The notes below the pieces were generated by a model. That model was not told the DNA's origin. It ran no database searches and saw nothing but the letters and a program-made list of their open reading frames with translations. Position numbers and translations under genes: made by a program. From Polynucleobacter parvulilacunae (GTDB lineage Bacteria; Pseudomonadota; Gammaproteobacteria; Burkholderiales; Burkholderiaceae): a DNA stretch of 64,000 nt. Location of the stretch: the NCBI RefSeq assembly GCF_018881715.1, contig NZ_JACVPW010000013.1, positions 1 through 64,000 on the forward strand, given 5' to 3'. Below are positions 10,501-19,093 of this stretch, in pieces (position 1 is the first letter of the stretch; each line of letters starts with the position of its first letter).

Positions 10501-11659
10501 TAACGATATCCGTAAAGAACGTGGTCTTGAGATTAAGCGCACTGACTTCAGGCCTGAGTCACTACCTTTACATTCATCCATGAACTTCCGTTTGATTGAT
10601 GAGCATGGGCGCCAGTTGGAGGTGGAGCGCAACTTAGCGCGTTTACGTTCAGAGTATGGGCAAACTGCCCGCAGCGCCTTCCAAGCGATTGCTCAGGAAA
10701 CTGCCCAGGTAGAGCTAGGAGTTGAGCCGCCAGTAGGTAAATCCAATATCAATGAGAGCGTAAAGACCGCTGATGCCACACGCAAAGTCGAGCAGGGCGG
10801 TTACCGCTCCTGGGAGTTTGGTGAGCTGCCTGAAACTTTAGAGATTCAAAAGGGCAATAAAACGCTATTTGGCTACCCCGCATTAGTTGACCGAGTTGAT
10901 TTCTGTGATCTTGAAGTGTTTGATGATTTAGAAGAGGCACGTAAACAGCATGCCCTTGGATTGCGTCGCTTATTTGCCCTGAGTAATAAAGACACACTCA
11001 AAGCTTTACAAAAACAGTTGCCCGGCATTCGTGAGCTGGGATTGTTATTTATTAATGTGGGATCCGTTGATGGCTTAATTGATCAGATACTCAATCTTGC
11101 TCTTGAACGTGCATTTATGAGTGAACCTCTTCCAGTAAATGCCGAACAATTTGCGGAGCGATTACAGGCCGGCAAACCTAGGTTGGCTCTTATTGCGCAA
11201 GAGATTTCACGTCACGCATTAAATGCGTTACAGGCCCATGCAGATCTGCAGAAAAAAGTTGCCAGCTCAAAAGCCGCTTCGCCAACTGCCTATACGGATA
11301 TTCAGACGCAGATGCAGGGGCTGGTATTTCCGAAGTTCGTTGCTGACATACCGTATGCCCAATTGGTCCACGTGCCGCGTTATCTGAAGGCTATTGCCAT
11401 GCGAATCGATAAATTGCGCTCCAACCCAAGCCGTGATGCGCAATGTCAAAAGGATTGGGAATCTGTAGCTCGCCCATGGCAAAAGCTGATGCAAGTTAAC
11501 AAGGGTGCCGCATCGTACGTAATGTCTGAGGATCAGGCTTTGACGGATTTCCGGTGGCAGCTAGAAGAGTTGAGGGTGGCTTTATATGCCCAAGAGCTCA
11601 AAACCCCAACCCCGATGTCCTTAAAGCGCCTTGAAAAGGTATTGGCGAGCTTGCGCTAA
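7574..11659 (+). CDS. hrpA: ATP-dependent RNA helicase HrpA (DEAH box)
   Basis: 1361 aa; GETGSGKTTQLPK, DEAHERS, QRAGRCGR and DUF3418-like C-terminus. GTG start. Confidence 0.95.
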   Translation: MQEPINQQKPKAMPKPVPASNTSRKLEIRFPEELPVSGQRQLIKDALQGHQVVIVCGETGSGKTTQLPKICLDLGRGTINGGKLIGHTQPRRIAATATAKRIAQELGSPIGQDVGYQVRFADKTSNTASIKLMTDGILLAETQRDPQLRAYDTLIIDEAHERSLNIDFLLGYLRQLLPKRPDLKLIITSATIDAQRFAEHFAMNGKVAPVIEVSGRLFPVEQRYSPLEPDAKSESKPDGKKESKTAKEIPDAVTEEIARLWREGAAGTGDVLVFLPGEREIRDCAEALRKDHVLQQRFHPEILSLFARQSVAEQERVFSPGNGRRIILTTNVAETSLTVPNIRYVIDSGLARVKRYSYRNKVEQLQIESISQAAANQRAGRCGRVSDGICVRLYSEQDYQGRPKFTDPEILRSSLAAVLLRMSSLRLPKIQHFPFIDKPLGRAIADGVQLLDELGAIEFDESDPTDGKDINNSFKLTATGKQLADLPLDPRIGRMLLAAKEHNALKEVTIIASALATQDPRDRPMDQAAAADQAHLQFADERSEFLSFVKLWNWYQDALQHKHSNRQLENLCKSKFLSPRRLREWRDVHGQLHTMLGEKGWKENGLAATYEQVHLSLLTGLLGYVAKKEEDEKSQDRNSKTGGYVGARGIRPFIWPGSTIGKKAGAWILAGELQETNRMYARTIAKIEPQWVERVAAHRLIKSLSDPFWDNRQGEVMAFERGTLYGLPIYHGRRVRYEPHNPDEARELFIRQALVQEEMFGRMDTPALQRETETDAKKKYPNLFGFFWHNRRLIKEIEALEHRSRRPDVLVDDELLFAFYDSRIPKGVCSRESLNAWLTKKGGEDKNQGNELDAQLRLEKADLMRHEAAGITVDRYPKTMLVGGAQLSLTYHFEPGSPKDGVTLVVPLTQLNQVDGRRCEWLVPGMCEEKVLLLLKSLPQKLRRHCVPLPDYAKSFLERKLEEKQFGTGDFLDSLINDIRKERGLEIKRTDFRPESLPLHSSMNFRLIDEHGRQLEVERNLARLRSEYGQTARSAFQAIAQETAQVELGVEPPVGKSNINESVKTADATRKVEQGGYRSWEFGELPETLEIQKGNKTLFGYPALVDRVDFCDLEVFDDLEEARKQHALGLRRLFALSNKDTLKALQKQLPGIRELGLLFINVGSVDGLIDQILNLALERAFMSEPLPVNAEQFAERLQAGKPRLALIAQEISRHALNALQAHADLQKKVASSKAASPTAYTDIQTQMQGLVFPKFVADIPYAQLVHVPRYLKAIAMRIDKLRSNPSRDAQCQKDWESVARPWQKLMQVNKGAASYVMSEDQALTDFRWQLEELRVALYAQELKTPTPMSLKRLEKVLASLR

Positions 11660-11730
11660 GTCAAAAACCTAAGCATATCCATTGAGCTGTAGAGGTCAAT
11701 TTAGCCCCTCTGAATGCTTACAATAGAGAC

Positions 11731-12777
11731 ATGTATACATTTATCAAGAATAGAGGTTTTCGCACAATTGCGACCTCTGCATTATTTGCACTTCTGTTGG
11801 CTAATCAAAACGCCTTTGCGCAAGCCGCTAATGTTGCAACAGCAGCAACATCGGCAAACTCTGCAAATCAACCAAAGCTGGCAGTGATTCTCAACTCAGG
11901 TGCAGCCTCAGTCAGCTTGATTGATATGAGTACCCGTGAGGTGGTGAAAACGATTCCAGTTGGCAAAGAGCCTCATCACTTGATGATTACCCCTGATCAA
12001 AAAACATTACTCATTGCAAACGCAGCTGGCAATGATGTTGTATTGATGAACCCAACTACTGGTGAGTTGAACGGCAAAATTCCGAACATCATTGACCCTT
12101 ATCAAATTGGTTACTCACCAAACCACAAATGGTTCGTAGCAAACGGCAACCGTTTGGACCGTGTAGATATTTATGCTGCTAATGGTGCCGATCTTAAATT
12201 GGCTAAGACGGTGAAGTTAGCAAAGACACCAAGTCATATTGCTTTCACTGCTGATAGCAAGATTGCTTTTATTACCTTGCAAGATTCTAATGAGCTCTCG
12301 GCAATTGACCTTGATACCCAAAACGTATTGTGGACCATGCCTACAGGAAAAGTGCCTGCTGGTTTATGGATGACTCCTGGCGACCAGTATTTATTGGTAG
12401 GCATCACAGGCGAAGATTATGTTCAGGTCATCGACTGGAAAACTCGCAAAGAAGTAAAGCGCATCCCAACAGGTAAAGGCGCACACAACTTCCGTCCTTT
12501 AGGGGATAAGAAGCACGTCTTCGTGAGTAACCGTATCGCCTCCACAATTAGCTTGATTAATATGCAAACCTTGGAGAAGGTTGGCGATATCACAGGCCTA
12601 CCGGCAGGTCCAGACGATATGGAAATCACGCCTGATGGCAAAACTCTGTGGGTTACTTTTCGCTTCTCTAAGAAGGTGGGCGTGATTGATATTCCATCTA
12701 TGAAGTTAGTTGCCGTGATTCCAGTAGGTAAGTCTCCACATGGTGTGTTCTTTACTCCAAGGGCTGGATGGGAATAA
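11731..12777 (+). CDS. Secreted YVTN/YncE-like beta-propeller protein
   Basis: Signal peptide; repeated KTIPVGKEPHHLMITPDQKTLLIAN / IPVGKSPHGVFFTP blades. Confidence 0.85.
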   Translation: MYTFIKNRGFRTIATSALFALLLANQNAFAQAANVATAATSANSANQPKLAVILNSGAASVSLIDMSTREVVKTIPVGKEPHHLMITPDQKTLLIANAAGNDVVLMNPTTGELNGKIPNIIDPYQIGYSPNHKWFVANGNRLDRVDIYAANGADLKLAKTVKLAKTPSHIAFTADSKIAFITLQDSNELSAIDLDTQNVLWTMPTGKVPAGLWMTPGDQYLLVGITGEDYVQVIDWKTRKEVKRIPTGKGAHNFRPLGDKKHVFVSNRIASTISLINMQTLEKVGDITGLPAGPDDMEITPDGKTLWVTFRFSKKVGVIDIPSMKLVAVIPVGKSPHGVFFTPRAGWE

Positions 12778-12781
12778 GTAA

Positions 12782-13561
12782 GTGATGAATCATCAATTGA
12801 TCGTCCGTATTGCAGCCGCGCTTTTGCTCGGCTGTTTTTCATTGGGCACTATTGCGCAAGCGGAATGCAGTAAGAAGGTTTATTTAACTTTTGATACCGG
12901 CAATATGTCTGTAGCAGAAAAAGTGGCGGAGATTCTGAAGCGACAAAACGTGAAAGCTACTTTTTTCTTGGCGAATGAAAAAACCTTTCGCGGCGACTTT
13001 TCTTTAGATGATTCTTGGAAAGCCTATTGGCAAGAGCGCGTTAAAGAAGGTCATCACTTCGGTAGCCATACTTATGACCATACGTATTTCGTGAAAGATG
13101 GACCAAAGGGTGAGGTGTTTGAGAAACCTCAATTTGGTCCAAAAGCAGGCATGACGATTCTCTATAACGAAGCAGCCATGTGTAAAGAAATCCGCAGGGT
13201 AGATCAGCGCTTTCAGGAGCTCACAGATCATCCGATTCAAAAGATATGGCGCGCACCGGGCGGCAAAACTTCGCCCACCTTGATTCGGATGGGCGATATG
13301 TGCGGCTATCAGCACATTGGCTGGGCTCCCGCTGGTTTTTTGGGGGATGAGTTGAATTCCGACAAACATCCCAATGACGCTCTTTTGAATAAAGCCACTA
13401 GAGATCTGAAGGATGGCGACATTACCATGGCCCACTTAGGCATTTGGTCTAGAAAAGACCCTTGGGCACCCGCTGTTTTGGAGCAGCTCATCATCAATCT
13501 CAAGGGGCGCGGCTTCTGCTTTGGGCTCCTGCCCAAGAATTTCCCAAATCCAGCAAAATAA
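12782..13561 (+). CDS. Polysaccharide deacetylase family protein, secreted
   Basis: Signal peptide; KKVYLTFDTGNMSVAEKVAEILKRQNVKATFFLAN; HHFGSHTYDHTYF. Confidence 0.87.
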   Translation: MMNHQLIVRIAAALLLGCFSLGTIAQAECSKKVYLTFDTGNMSVAEKVAEILKRQNVKATFFLANEKTFRGDFSLDDSWKAYWQERVKEGHHFGSHTYDHTYFVKDGPKGEVFEKPQFGPKAGMTILYNEAAMCKEIRRVDQRFQELTDHPIQKIWRAPGGKTSPTLIRMGDMCGYQHIGWAPAGFLGDELNSDKHPNDALLNKATRDLKDGDITMAHLGIWSRKDPWAPAVLEQLIINLKGRGFCFGLLPKNFPNPAK

Positions 13562-13564
13562 GAC

Positions 13565-14536
13565 ATGGATTTCAACGCGATCACCTCCTTAATTTCAGAC
13601 GCTTACGCCAGCGTTCAGGAGTTTCTATTTTCCAATGTCGTTGGTCCGATTCTGTATGAGTTTGATTTGATGTCTTGGGCTGAAGATCTCTTCGATGGCA
13701 TCGATTGGTTTTTGTTTGGCTGCATTCAGATTTTCTTAATTGTCTTTGTACTCAGGACCTGGGAAAGGCTTGCTCCAGCAGAAAAGCAAGAACGCTTTGC
13801 AAAAGCGAGCAGGGCGGATATGTTCTACACCTTGTTTCATCGCCTGGGAATATTTCACGGACTTATATTTATTGCACTATCGGGATTCTTCTTTGAAATC
13901 GATTCCATTCTGCACGACTTTCGTTTTGGTCGATTGAATGTAGAGTCCTGGTGGCCAGGGGTGAGCTCAATTCCGGTGGTGAGCTTCTTGATTTATCTAG
14001 TGCTGCTAGATTTCGTTGATTACCTTTACCATCGCGCTTCACATACCTTTAACTGGTGGTGGCAACTACATGCTTTGCATCACAGTCAAACCATCATGAC
14101 TGCTTGGTCAGATAACCGAAATCACATTATTGATGACATCATGCGCGCGAGTTTTATGGCCTTCTTTGCGCTCTTATTTGGTGTTTCTCCAGGGCAATTC
14201 ATTATGTTGATTGCGCTCAGCCAATTTATTCAAAGCTGGCAGCATGCCAATATCAAAGTTCACTTGGGGCCTGCAAAATATCTATTGATCTCCCCAATGT
14301 TTCATCGCATGCACCATGCAGTCGGGTATGGTCATGAGGCCAAGGGCAAGCCAGGTGTTCTAGGCGGCTGTAATTTTGGTATTTTGTTTCCATGGTGGGA
14401 CATGCTGTTTAGAACGGCCATCTTCCCCAAAGAGGTCTATCCTACAGGCGTAAGAAATTTAACCGTCTCACACAATATCTTTACCCAACAATGGCAAGGC
14501 TTGGTTCGTGCCCTTAAAGAAATCATGCCTAAGTAG
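13565..14536 (+). CDS. Sterol desaturase / fatty acid hydroxylase superfamily membrane protein
   Basis: 323 aa; histidine clusters HRASH, HALHHSQ, HRMHHA. Confidence 0.9.
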   Translation: MDFNAITSLISDAYASVQEFLFSNVVGPILYEFDLMSWAEDLFDGIDWFLFGCIQIFLIVFVLRTWERLAPAEKQERFAKASRADMFYTLFHRLGIFHGLIFIALSGFFFEIDSILHDFRFGRLNVESWWPGVSSIPVVSFLIYLVLLDFVDYLYHRASHTFNWWWQLHALHHSQTIMTAWSDNRNHIIDDIMRASFMAFFALLFGVSPGQFIMLIALSQFIQSWQHANIKVHLGPAKYLLISPMFHRMHHAVGYGHEAKGKPGVLGGCNFGILFPWWDMLFRTAIFPKEVYPTGVRNLTVSHNIFTQQWQGLVRALKEIMPK

Positions 14537-14547
14537 GTTTACTGACT

Positions 14548-14587
14548 GGGTAATCGGGTAATGGAGTAATGGGGTAATAGGGCAATA
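14548..14587. repeat. 8-bp tandem repeat, five imperfect copies of GGGTAATN
   Basis: GGGTAATC GGGTAATG GAGTAATG GGGTAATA GGGCAATA, immediately followed by GGAG then ATG at 14596. Confidence 0.85.
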
Positions 14588-14595
14588 GGAGTTGT

Positions 14596-15465
14596 ATGGT
14601 CGGATTGCAGCAGGTATTCAAATCGTTTGGCATGGCTTTGGTTGGGACCATGCATCCACGCATGCTCTGGCTAAGCTTAAGGCCATTTCTGATCGTCTCC
14701 GTTTTATGGGGTGTGCTGATTTGGCTCACATGGACGCCAGCGCTTGAAGCGCTCAGTATTTTTCTAACCACCTCCATCTTTACGAGCTGGATACAGGAGG
14801 GGCTTATTTGGGCCGGCTTTGAAAATGCCAGAGCATGGATTGCGCCTCTCTTTTTTGTCATGCTGATCATTCCGTTAATCACGATCAGCTTGCTTGTGTT
14901 TATCGCTTTTTCAACTGTTCCTGCGATCGTCAAAATCGCCTCTAGACAATCTCAATTTCATGATCTTGAATGTAAGCGGGGCGGCGGTTTCTTTGGTAGC
15001 TTGATTTACTCCTTGTGGTCAGCGCTCATTTGTTTAGTGTTGGTGATGTTGACCTTGCCCGTATGGTGGGTGCCTCCTTTAGTGGCAGTATTGCCACCAT
15101 TGCTTTGGGGTTGGTTAACGATGCGCCTGATGTCGTATGACGTATTGGCCAAACATGCCAGCACTGAAGAGCGTGATCTGCTGCTTCAAAAGTATCACTG
15201 GCCTTTGCTCTGCATGGGTATTGCCTCGGGGATGTTGGGTGCAGTGCCTACTTTCTTCTGGGCCACCTCCGCCTTGGCTCTAGTCCTATTTCCGATTGTG
15301 AGTTTTGTGGCGCTTTGGATTTATTCTTTAATTTTCGTGTTTGCTGCCCTCTGGTTTAGCTACTTCTTGTTAGATGCACTCAAGCAACTAAGAGAAGAGG
15401 AATTGAATAAGGCACTTACAGTGGATTCACGTGTTGTTGATATGGAACTCCCTTACCATGGTTGA
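14596..15465 (+). CDS. EI24 domain-containing membrane protein
   Basis: 289 aa, multiple TM segments; FLIVSVLWGVLIW, EERDLLLQKYHWPLLCMGIASGMLGAVPTFFW. Confidence 0.75.
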   Translation: MVGLQQVFKSFGMALVGTMHPRMLWLSLRPFLIVSVLWGVLIWLTWTPALEALSIFLTTSIFTSWIQEGLIWAGFENARAWIAPLFFVMLIIPLITISLLVFIAFSTVPAIVKIASRQSQFHDLECKRGGGFFGSLIYSLWSALICLVLVMLTLPVWWVPPLVAVLPPLLWGWLTMRLMSYDVLAKHASTEERDLLLQKYHWPLLCMGIASGMLGAVPTFFWATSALALVLFPIVSFVALWIYSLIFVFAALWFSYFLLDALKQLREEELNKALTVDSRVVDMELPYHG

Positions 15466-16324
15466 TGCAATCAAAAAAGTTGAAATTGACGAACCAAAAG
15501 ATGTAGCAGCTGCAGCACAACGTCGCTTCGGTTTAATCGTGATTGGCGATGAGATTTTGTCAGGACGTCGCCAAGATAAACACATGAGCAAGCTGATTGA
15601 GTTGCTCAATGAGCGCGGCCTCATTCTTGCTTGGGCGAAATACGTTGCAGATGATGCTGCACAAATCACTGCTACGCTAAAGGAGAGCTTTGCAAGCGGA
15701 GACGTTGTATTTAGTACTGGCGGTATAGGCGCAACACCAGATGATCACACCCGCCAATGCGCAGCACTCGCATTGGGAACTAAAACCGAATTACATCCTA
15801 CTGCGCAAGAGTTGATTGCCGGCCGCATTCAGTCGATGGCAGAGGGCGATCCGATTAAGGCAGATTTAAATACTCCCGAGAATCAACATCGCTTCAAGAT
15901 GGGAGAGTTTCCGATTGGCAGTGAAATCATTCCGAATCCATACAACCAGATTCCGGGATTTCGAATTCAAGAGCATCACTTTGTTCCCGGCTTTCCAGTG
16001 ATGGCTGCGCCGATGATGGCTTGGTGTCTGGATACACATTACAAGGATCTTTTCCATCAAGAGAATTGGGCAGAGCAGAGTTTCATCGTTCCCAAGGGCA
16101 TTGAATCGACTTTGACGCCCTTAATGGAGCATATAGAAGCTAATTTTCCTGGGGTGAAGGTCTTTAGCCTGCCATCTGTAGGCGATTCCAGCAGGGGCGG
16201 TGTCTACGCCCAACGCCATATTGAATTGGGCATTAAGGGCAATGCAAACCTTCTGGAAAGTGCTTGGATTGCCTTGAGAGCGGGCACCCAGGAGTTGGGT
16301 TATGAAATCCACGACATCAGCTGA
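15458..16324 (+). CDS. Competence/damage-inducible protein A (MoaB/Mog-like CinA N-terminal domain)
   Basis: RRFGLIVIGDEILSGRRQDKHMSKLIELLNERG; VVFSTGGIGATPDDHTRQC. ATG at 15458 overlaps the EI24 stop. Confidence 0.85.
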   Translation: MVDAIKKVEIDEPKDVAAAAQRRFGLIVIGDEILSGRRQDKHMSKLIELLNERGLILAWAKYVADDAAQITATLKESFASGDVVFSTGGIGATPDDHTRQCAALALGTKTELHPTAQELIAGRIQSMAEGDPIKADLNTPENQHRFKMGEFPIGSEIIPNPYNQIPGFRIQEHHFVPGFPVMAAPMMAWCLDTHYKDLFHQENWAEQSFIVPKGIESTLTPLMEHIEANFPGVKVFSLPSVGDSSRGGVYAQRHIELGIKGNANLLESAWIALRAGTQELGYEIHDIS

Positions 16325-16331
16325 ATCTATT

Positions 16332-16348
16332 TGCACTAATATGGTGCA
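16332..16348. promoter_or_regulatory. NtrC-type binding site upstream of glnA
   Basis: TGCACTAATATGGTGCA, close to the NtrC consensus TGCACC-N5-GGTGCA. Confidence 0.7.
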
Positions 16349-16383
16349 AATAGGAGTATTTGAGCTTGTATAAGGGATATTTG

Positions 16384-16400
16384 GGCACTTAAACAGTGCA
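16384..16400. promoter_or_regulatory. Second, weaker NtrC-like half-palindrome
   Basis: GGCACTTAAACAGTGCA (GCACT-TAAAC-AGTGC). Confidence 0.45.
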
Positions 16401-16449
16401 ATAATGGCAGTTCCCATTTGTTTGCTTCAGTAAATTACATACATCCATT

Positions 16450-16465
16450 AGGCATGTTTGATGCC
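16450..16465 (+). promoter_or_regulatory. Possible sigma54-like -24/-12 element (also a perfect inverted repeat)
   Basis: aGGCAtGtttgatGCc has GG/GC at the spacing of TGGCACGNNNNTTGCW; also reads AGGCAT-gtttg-ATGCCT. Confidence 0.35.
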
Positions 16466-16529
16466 TGGAATAAACAAGGGTGTATGCCTTGAGTTTTGAT
16501 TCCGAATTTAGTTAATAGAGGAGATTTGC

Positions 16530-17945
16530 ATGACGAAGACCGTCGCTGATGTGATGAAGTTAGTTAAAGAGAAAGAATGTACTTTCGTTGATTTCCGCTT
16601 TGTAGATACAAAGGGTAAAGAACAGCACACGACAGTTCCTATCTCTGCTTTTGACGAAGATAAATTTGAGAGCGGTCATGCATTTGACGGCTCTTCTATT
16701 GCTGGATGGAAGGGTATTGAAGCTTCTGACATGTTGCTCAGACCAGATCCAACGGCTGCTTATATCGATCCATTCTATGAAGAGCCAACATTAGTGTTGA
16801 CTTGTGACGTAATCGAGCCAGCAGATGGCAAAGGTTACGATCGTGACCCACGTTCTATCGCAAAGCGCGCAGAAGCGTATTTGAAGAGCACAGGCTTGGG
16901 TGATACAGCTTACTTTGGTCCAGAGCCAGAATTCTTTATTTTTGACGGCGTTCGTTGGGGTGCTGACATGCAGGGTTGCTTCGTGAAGATTGATTCCGAA
17001 GAGGCTCCATGGTCTTCAGCTGCTGAAATCGAAGGTGGTAACACTGGTCACCGTCCAGGTAAAAAAGGTGGCTACTTCCCAGTTGCTCCAGTAGATACAT
17101 TCCAAGACATGCGTTCTGAAATGTGTTTGATTCTCGAATCACTGGGCATTCCAGTTGAAGTTCATCACCATGAAGTTGCTGGTCAAGGCCAAAACGAATT
17201 GGGTACAAAGTTCAGCACATTGGTACAGCGCGCTGACTGGACTATCTGGCAGAAATATGTTGTTCAAAACGTAGCCCACGCTTACGGCAAGACAGCAACA
17301 TTTATGCCTAAGCCAGTAGTTGGCGATAACGGTTCTGGTATGCACGTTCACCAATCTATTTGGAAGAACGGTGAGAACTTGTTTGCTGGTAACGGCTATG
17401 CAGGTTTGTCAGAGTTCGCATTGTTTTACATCGGCGGCATCATCAAGCACGCTAAAGCATTAAATGCGATTACTAACCCAGGTACAAACTCATACAAGCG
17501 TTTGGTTCCAGGCTTTGAGGCTCCAGTGAAGTTGGCCTACTCTGCACGTAACCGTTCTGCTTCGATTCGTATTCCACACGTTCCGAATCCTAAGGGTCGT
17601 CGTATTGAAACTCGTTTCCCAGATCCATTGGCTAACCCATACCTCTGCTTCTCAGCATTGATGATGGCTGGTTTGGACGGTGTTCAGAATAAGATTCATC
17701 CAGGCGAAGCTGCTGACAAGAACTTGTATGACTTGCCACCAGAAGAAGATGCAAAGATCCCAACCGTTTGCGCGAGCTTGGAAGAGGCATTGGACGCATT
17801 GAAGAAGGATCACGAGTTCTTGACTCGCGGTGGTGTATTCACTGAATCCATGATTGATGCATATATCAATTTGAAGATGGAAGATGTCACACGTTTCCGT
17901 ATGACAACTCACCCAATCGAATTTGATATGTACTACTCCCTGTAA
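16530..17945 (+). CDS. glnA: Type I glutamine synthetase
   Basis: 471 aa; [19 protein letters not shown] adenylylation-site motif. Confidence 0.97.
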   Translation: MTKTVADVMKLVKEKECTFVDFRFVDTKGKEQHTTVPISAFDEDKFESGHAFDGSSIAGWKGIEASDMLLRPDPTAAYIDPFYEEPTLVLTCDVIEPADGKGYDRDPRSIAKRAEAYLKSTGLGDTAYFGPEPEFFIFDGVRWGADMQGCFVKIDSEEAPWSSAAEIEGGNTGHRPGKKGGYFPVAPVDTFQDMRSEMCLILESLGIPVEVHHHEVAGQGQNELGTKFSTLVQRADWTIWQKYVVQNVAHAYGKTATFMPKPVVGDNGSGMHVHQSIWKNGENLFAGNGYAGLSEFALFYIGGIIKHAKALNAITNPGTNSYKRLVPGFEAPVKLAYSARNRSASIRIPHVPNPKGRRIETRFPDPLANPYLCFSALMMAGLDGVQNKIHPGEAADKNLYDLPPEEDAKIPTVCASLEEALDALKKDHEFLTRGGVFTESMIDAYINLKMEDVTRFRMTTHPIEFDMYYSL

Positions 17946-17959
17946 GCGAAGGAGAGAAC

Positions 17960-19093
17960 TTGAGCGCAGGTCTGTTGCGCAATTCGTTCAAGGGAGCAGC
18001 TTCGGCTGCTCCTTTTTTTCCGACATTGCTTGATCAGATGCCCAATGCCATCGTGGTATTCGAGGCTGAGAACCAACAATTGGTGTACGTGAACCCAGCA
18101 GCTGAGTCAGCGCTGGATCTCTCACGTAAATCACTTGAGGGTCAATCTGTGCATCATTTATTCGGCGATAACCTTGCATTGAACGACATGATTTCTGAAG
18201 TGAAGTTGGGGCACGTGCTCGCGCAACGCCAAGAAATGGTTTTACATTCACTGCCGAGCAGCATTCATCAAGATTCCATTCCTGCGCACGTAGTGGTGGC
18301 CGCCTTAGATGATCCTGCTTTGATCATGATGGAGTGGTTCCCGATCGATCAACAGTTGCGTAGTGAGCGCGACGAGCGCGTGACGCAACAAGTAGAGGCT
18401 AATAAGCAGTTGATGCGCAATTTGGCGCATGAGATTAAAAACCCCTTGGGTGGTATTCGTGGGGCAGCTCAGTTATTAGAATTCGAGTTGCCAGATAAAG
18501 GTCTGCGTGAGTATACGCAGGTCATTATTAAAGAATCTGATCGCTTACAGACCTTGGTGGACCGTCTGTTGGCGCCGCACCGCAAAGCGCATGTGATGGA
18601 GTCCTTTAATGTGCACGAGGCGCTAGAGCGCGTGCGCAGCTTGGTCTTGGCTGAGTTCCCGAAAGGCCTACGAATTATTCGTAACTACGATACAAGTCTG
18701 CCCGATGTTTTGGGTGACCGTGAGCAGTTAATCCAAGCAACCTTAAATATTGTTCATAACGCAGCACAAGCACTCTCTGAAGAGATTAGCACCGGTGTTG
18801 CGCAAATTGAGTTAAAGACCCGAGTAGCGCGTTCTGTCACGATTGCAAAGCATCGCTACAAATTAGCAATGGACCTGCATGTGATTGATAACGGCCCGGG
18901 CATTCCAGAAGAAATTATTGAGCGCATCTTCTTCCCATTGGTTTCGGGTAGAGAGGGAGGTAGCGGGCTTGGTCTTACCTTAGCGCAAACCTTTGTTCAG
19001 CAACACCAGGGATTTATTGCTTGCAATAGTCGTCCTGGACGCACCGATTTTCATATTCAAATTCCATACCGTAGGCAGGAGAAAGCATCATGA
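17960..19093 (+). CDS. ntrB: Nitrogen regulation sensor histidine kinase NtrB
   Basis: PAS plus NLAHEIKNPLGGIRGAAQLLE H-box; DNGPGIPEE. TTG start preceded by AAGGAG (17949-17954). Confidence 0.93.
   Translation: MSAGLLRNSFKGAASAAPFFPTLLDQMPNAIVVFEAENQQLVYVNPAAESALDLSRKSLEGQSVHHLFGDNLALNDMISEVKLGHVLAQRQEMVLHSLPSSIHQDSIPAHVVVAALDDPALIMMEWFPIDQQLRSERDERVTQQVEANKQLMRNLAHEIKNPLGGIRGAAQLLEFELPDKGLREYTQVIIKESDRLQTLVDRLLAPHRKAHVMESFNVHEALERVRSLVLAEFPKGLRIIRNYDTSLPDVLGDREQLIQATLNIVHNAAQALSEEISTGVAQIELKTRVARSVTIAKHRYKLAMDLHVIDNGPGIPEEIIERIFFPLVSGREGGSGLGLTLAQTFVQQHQGFIACNSRPGRTDFHIQIPYRRQEKAS
17993..18019 (+). terminator. Strong intrinsic terminator inside the 5' end of ntrB
   Basis: GGAGCAGC-TTCG-GCTGCTCC-TTTTTTT: perfect 8-bp stem, cUUCGg tetraloop, T7 tract. 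Confidence 0.85.

Noticed and set aside
16450-16465. Confident sigma54 promoter for glnA
   Set aside because: GG/GC spacing fits, but mismatches in the -24/-12 hexamers, its palindromic nature and the altered NtrC make a firm call unjustified; kept only as a low-confidence feature.
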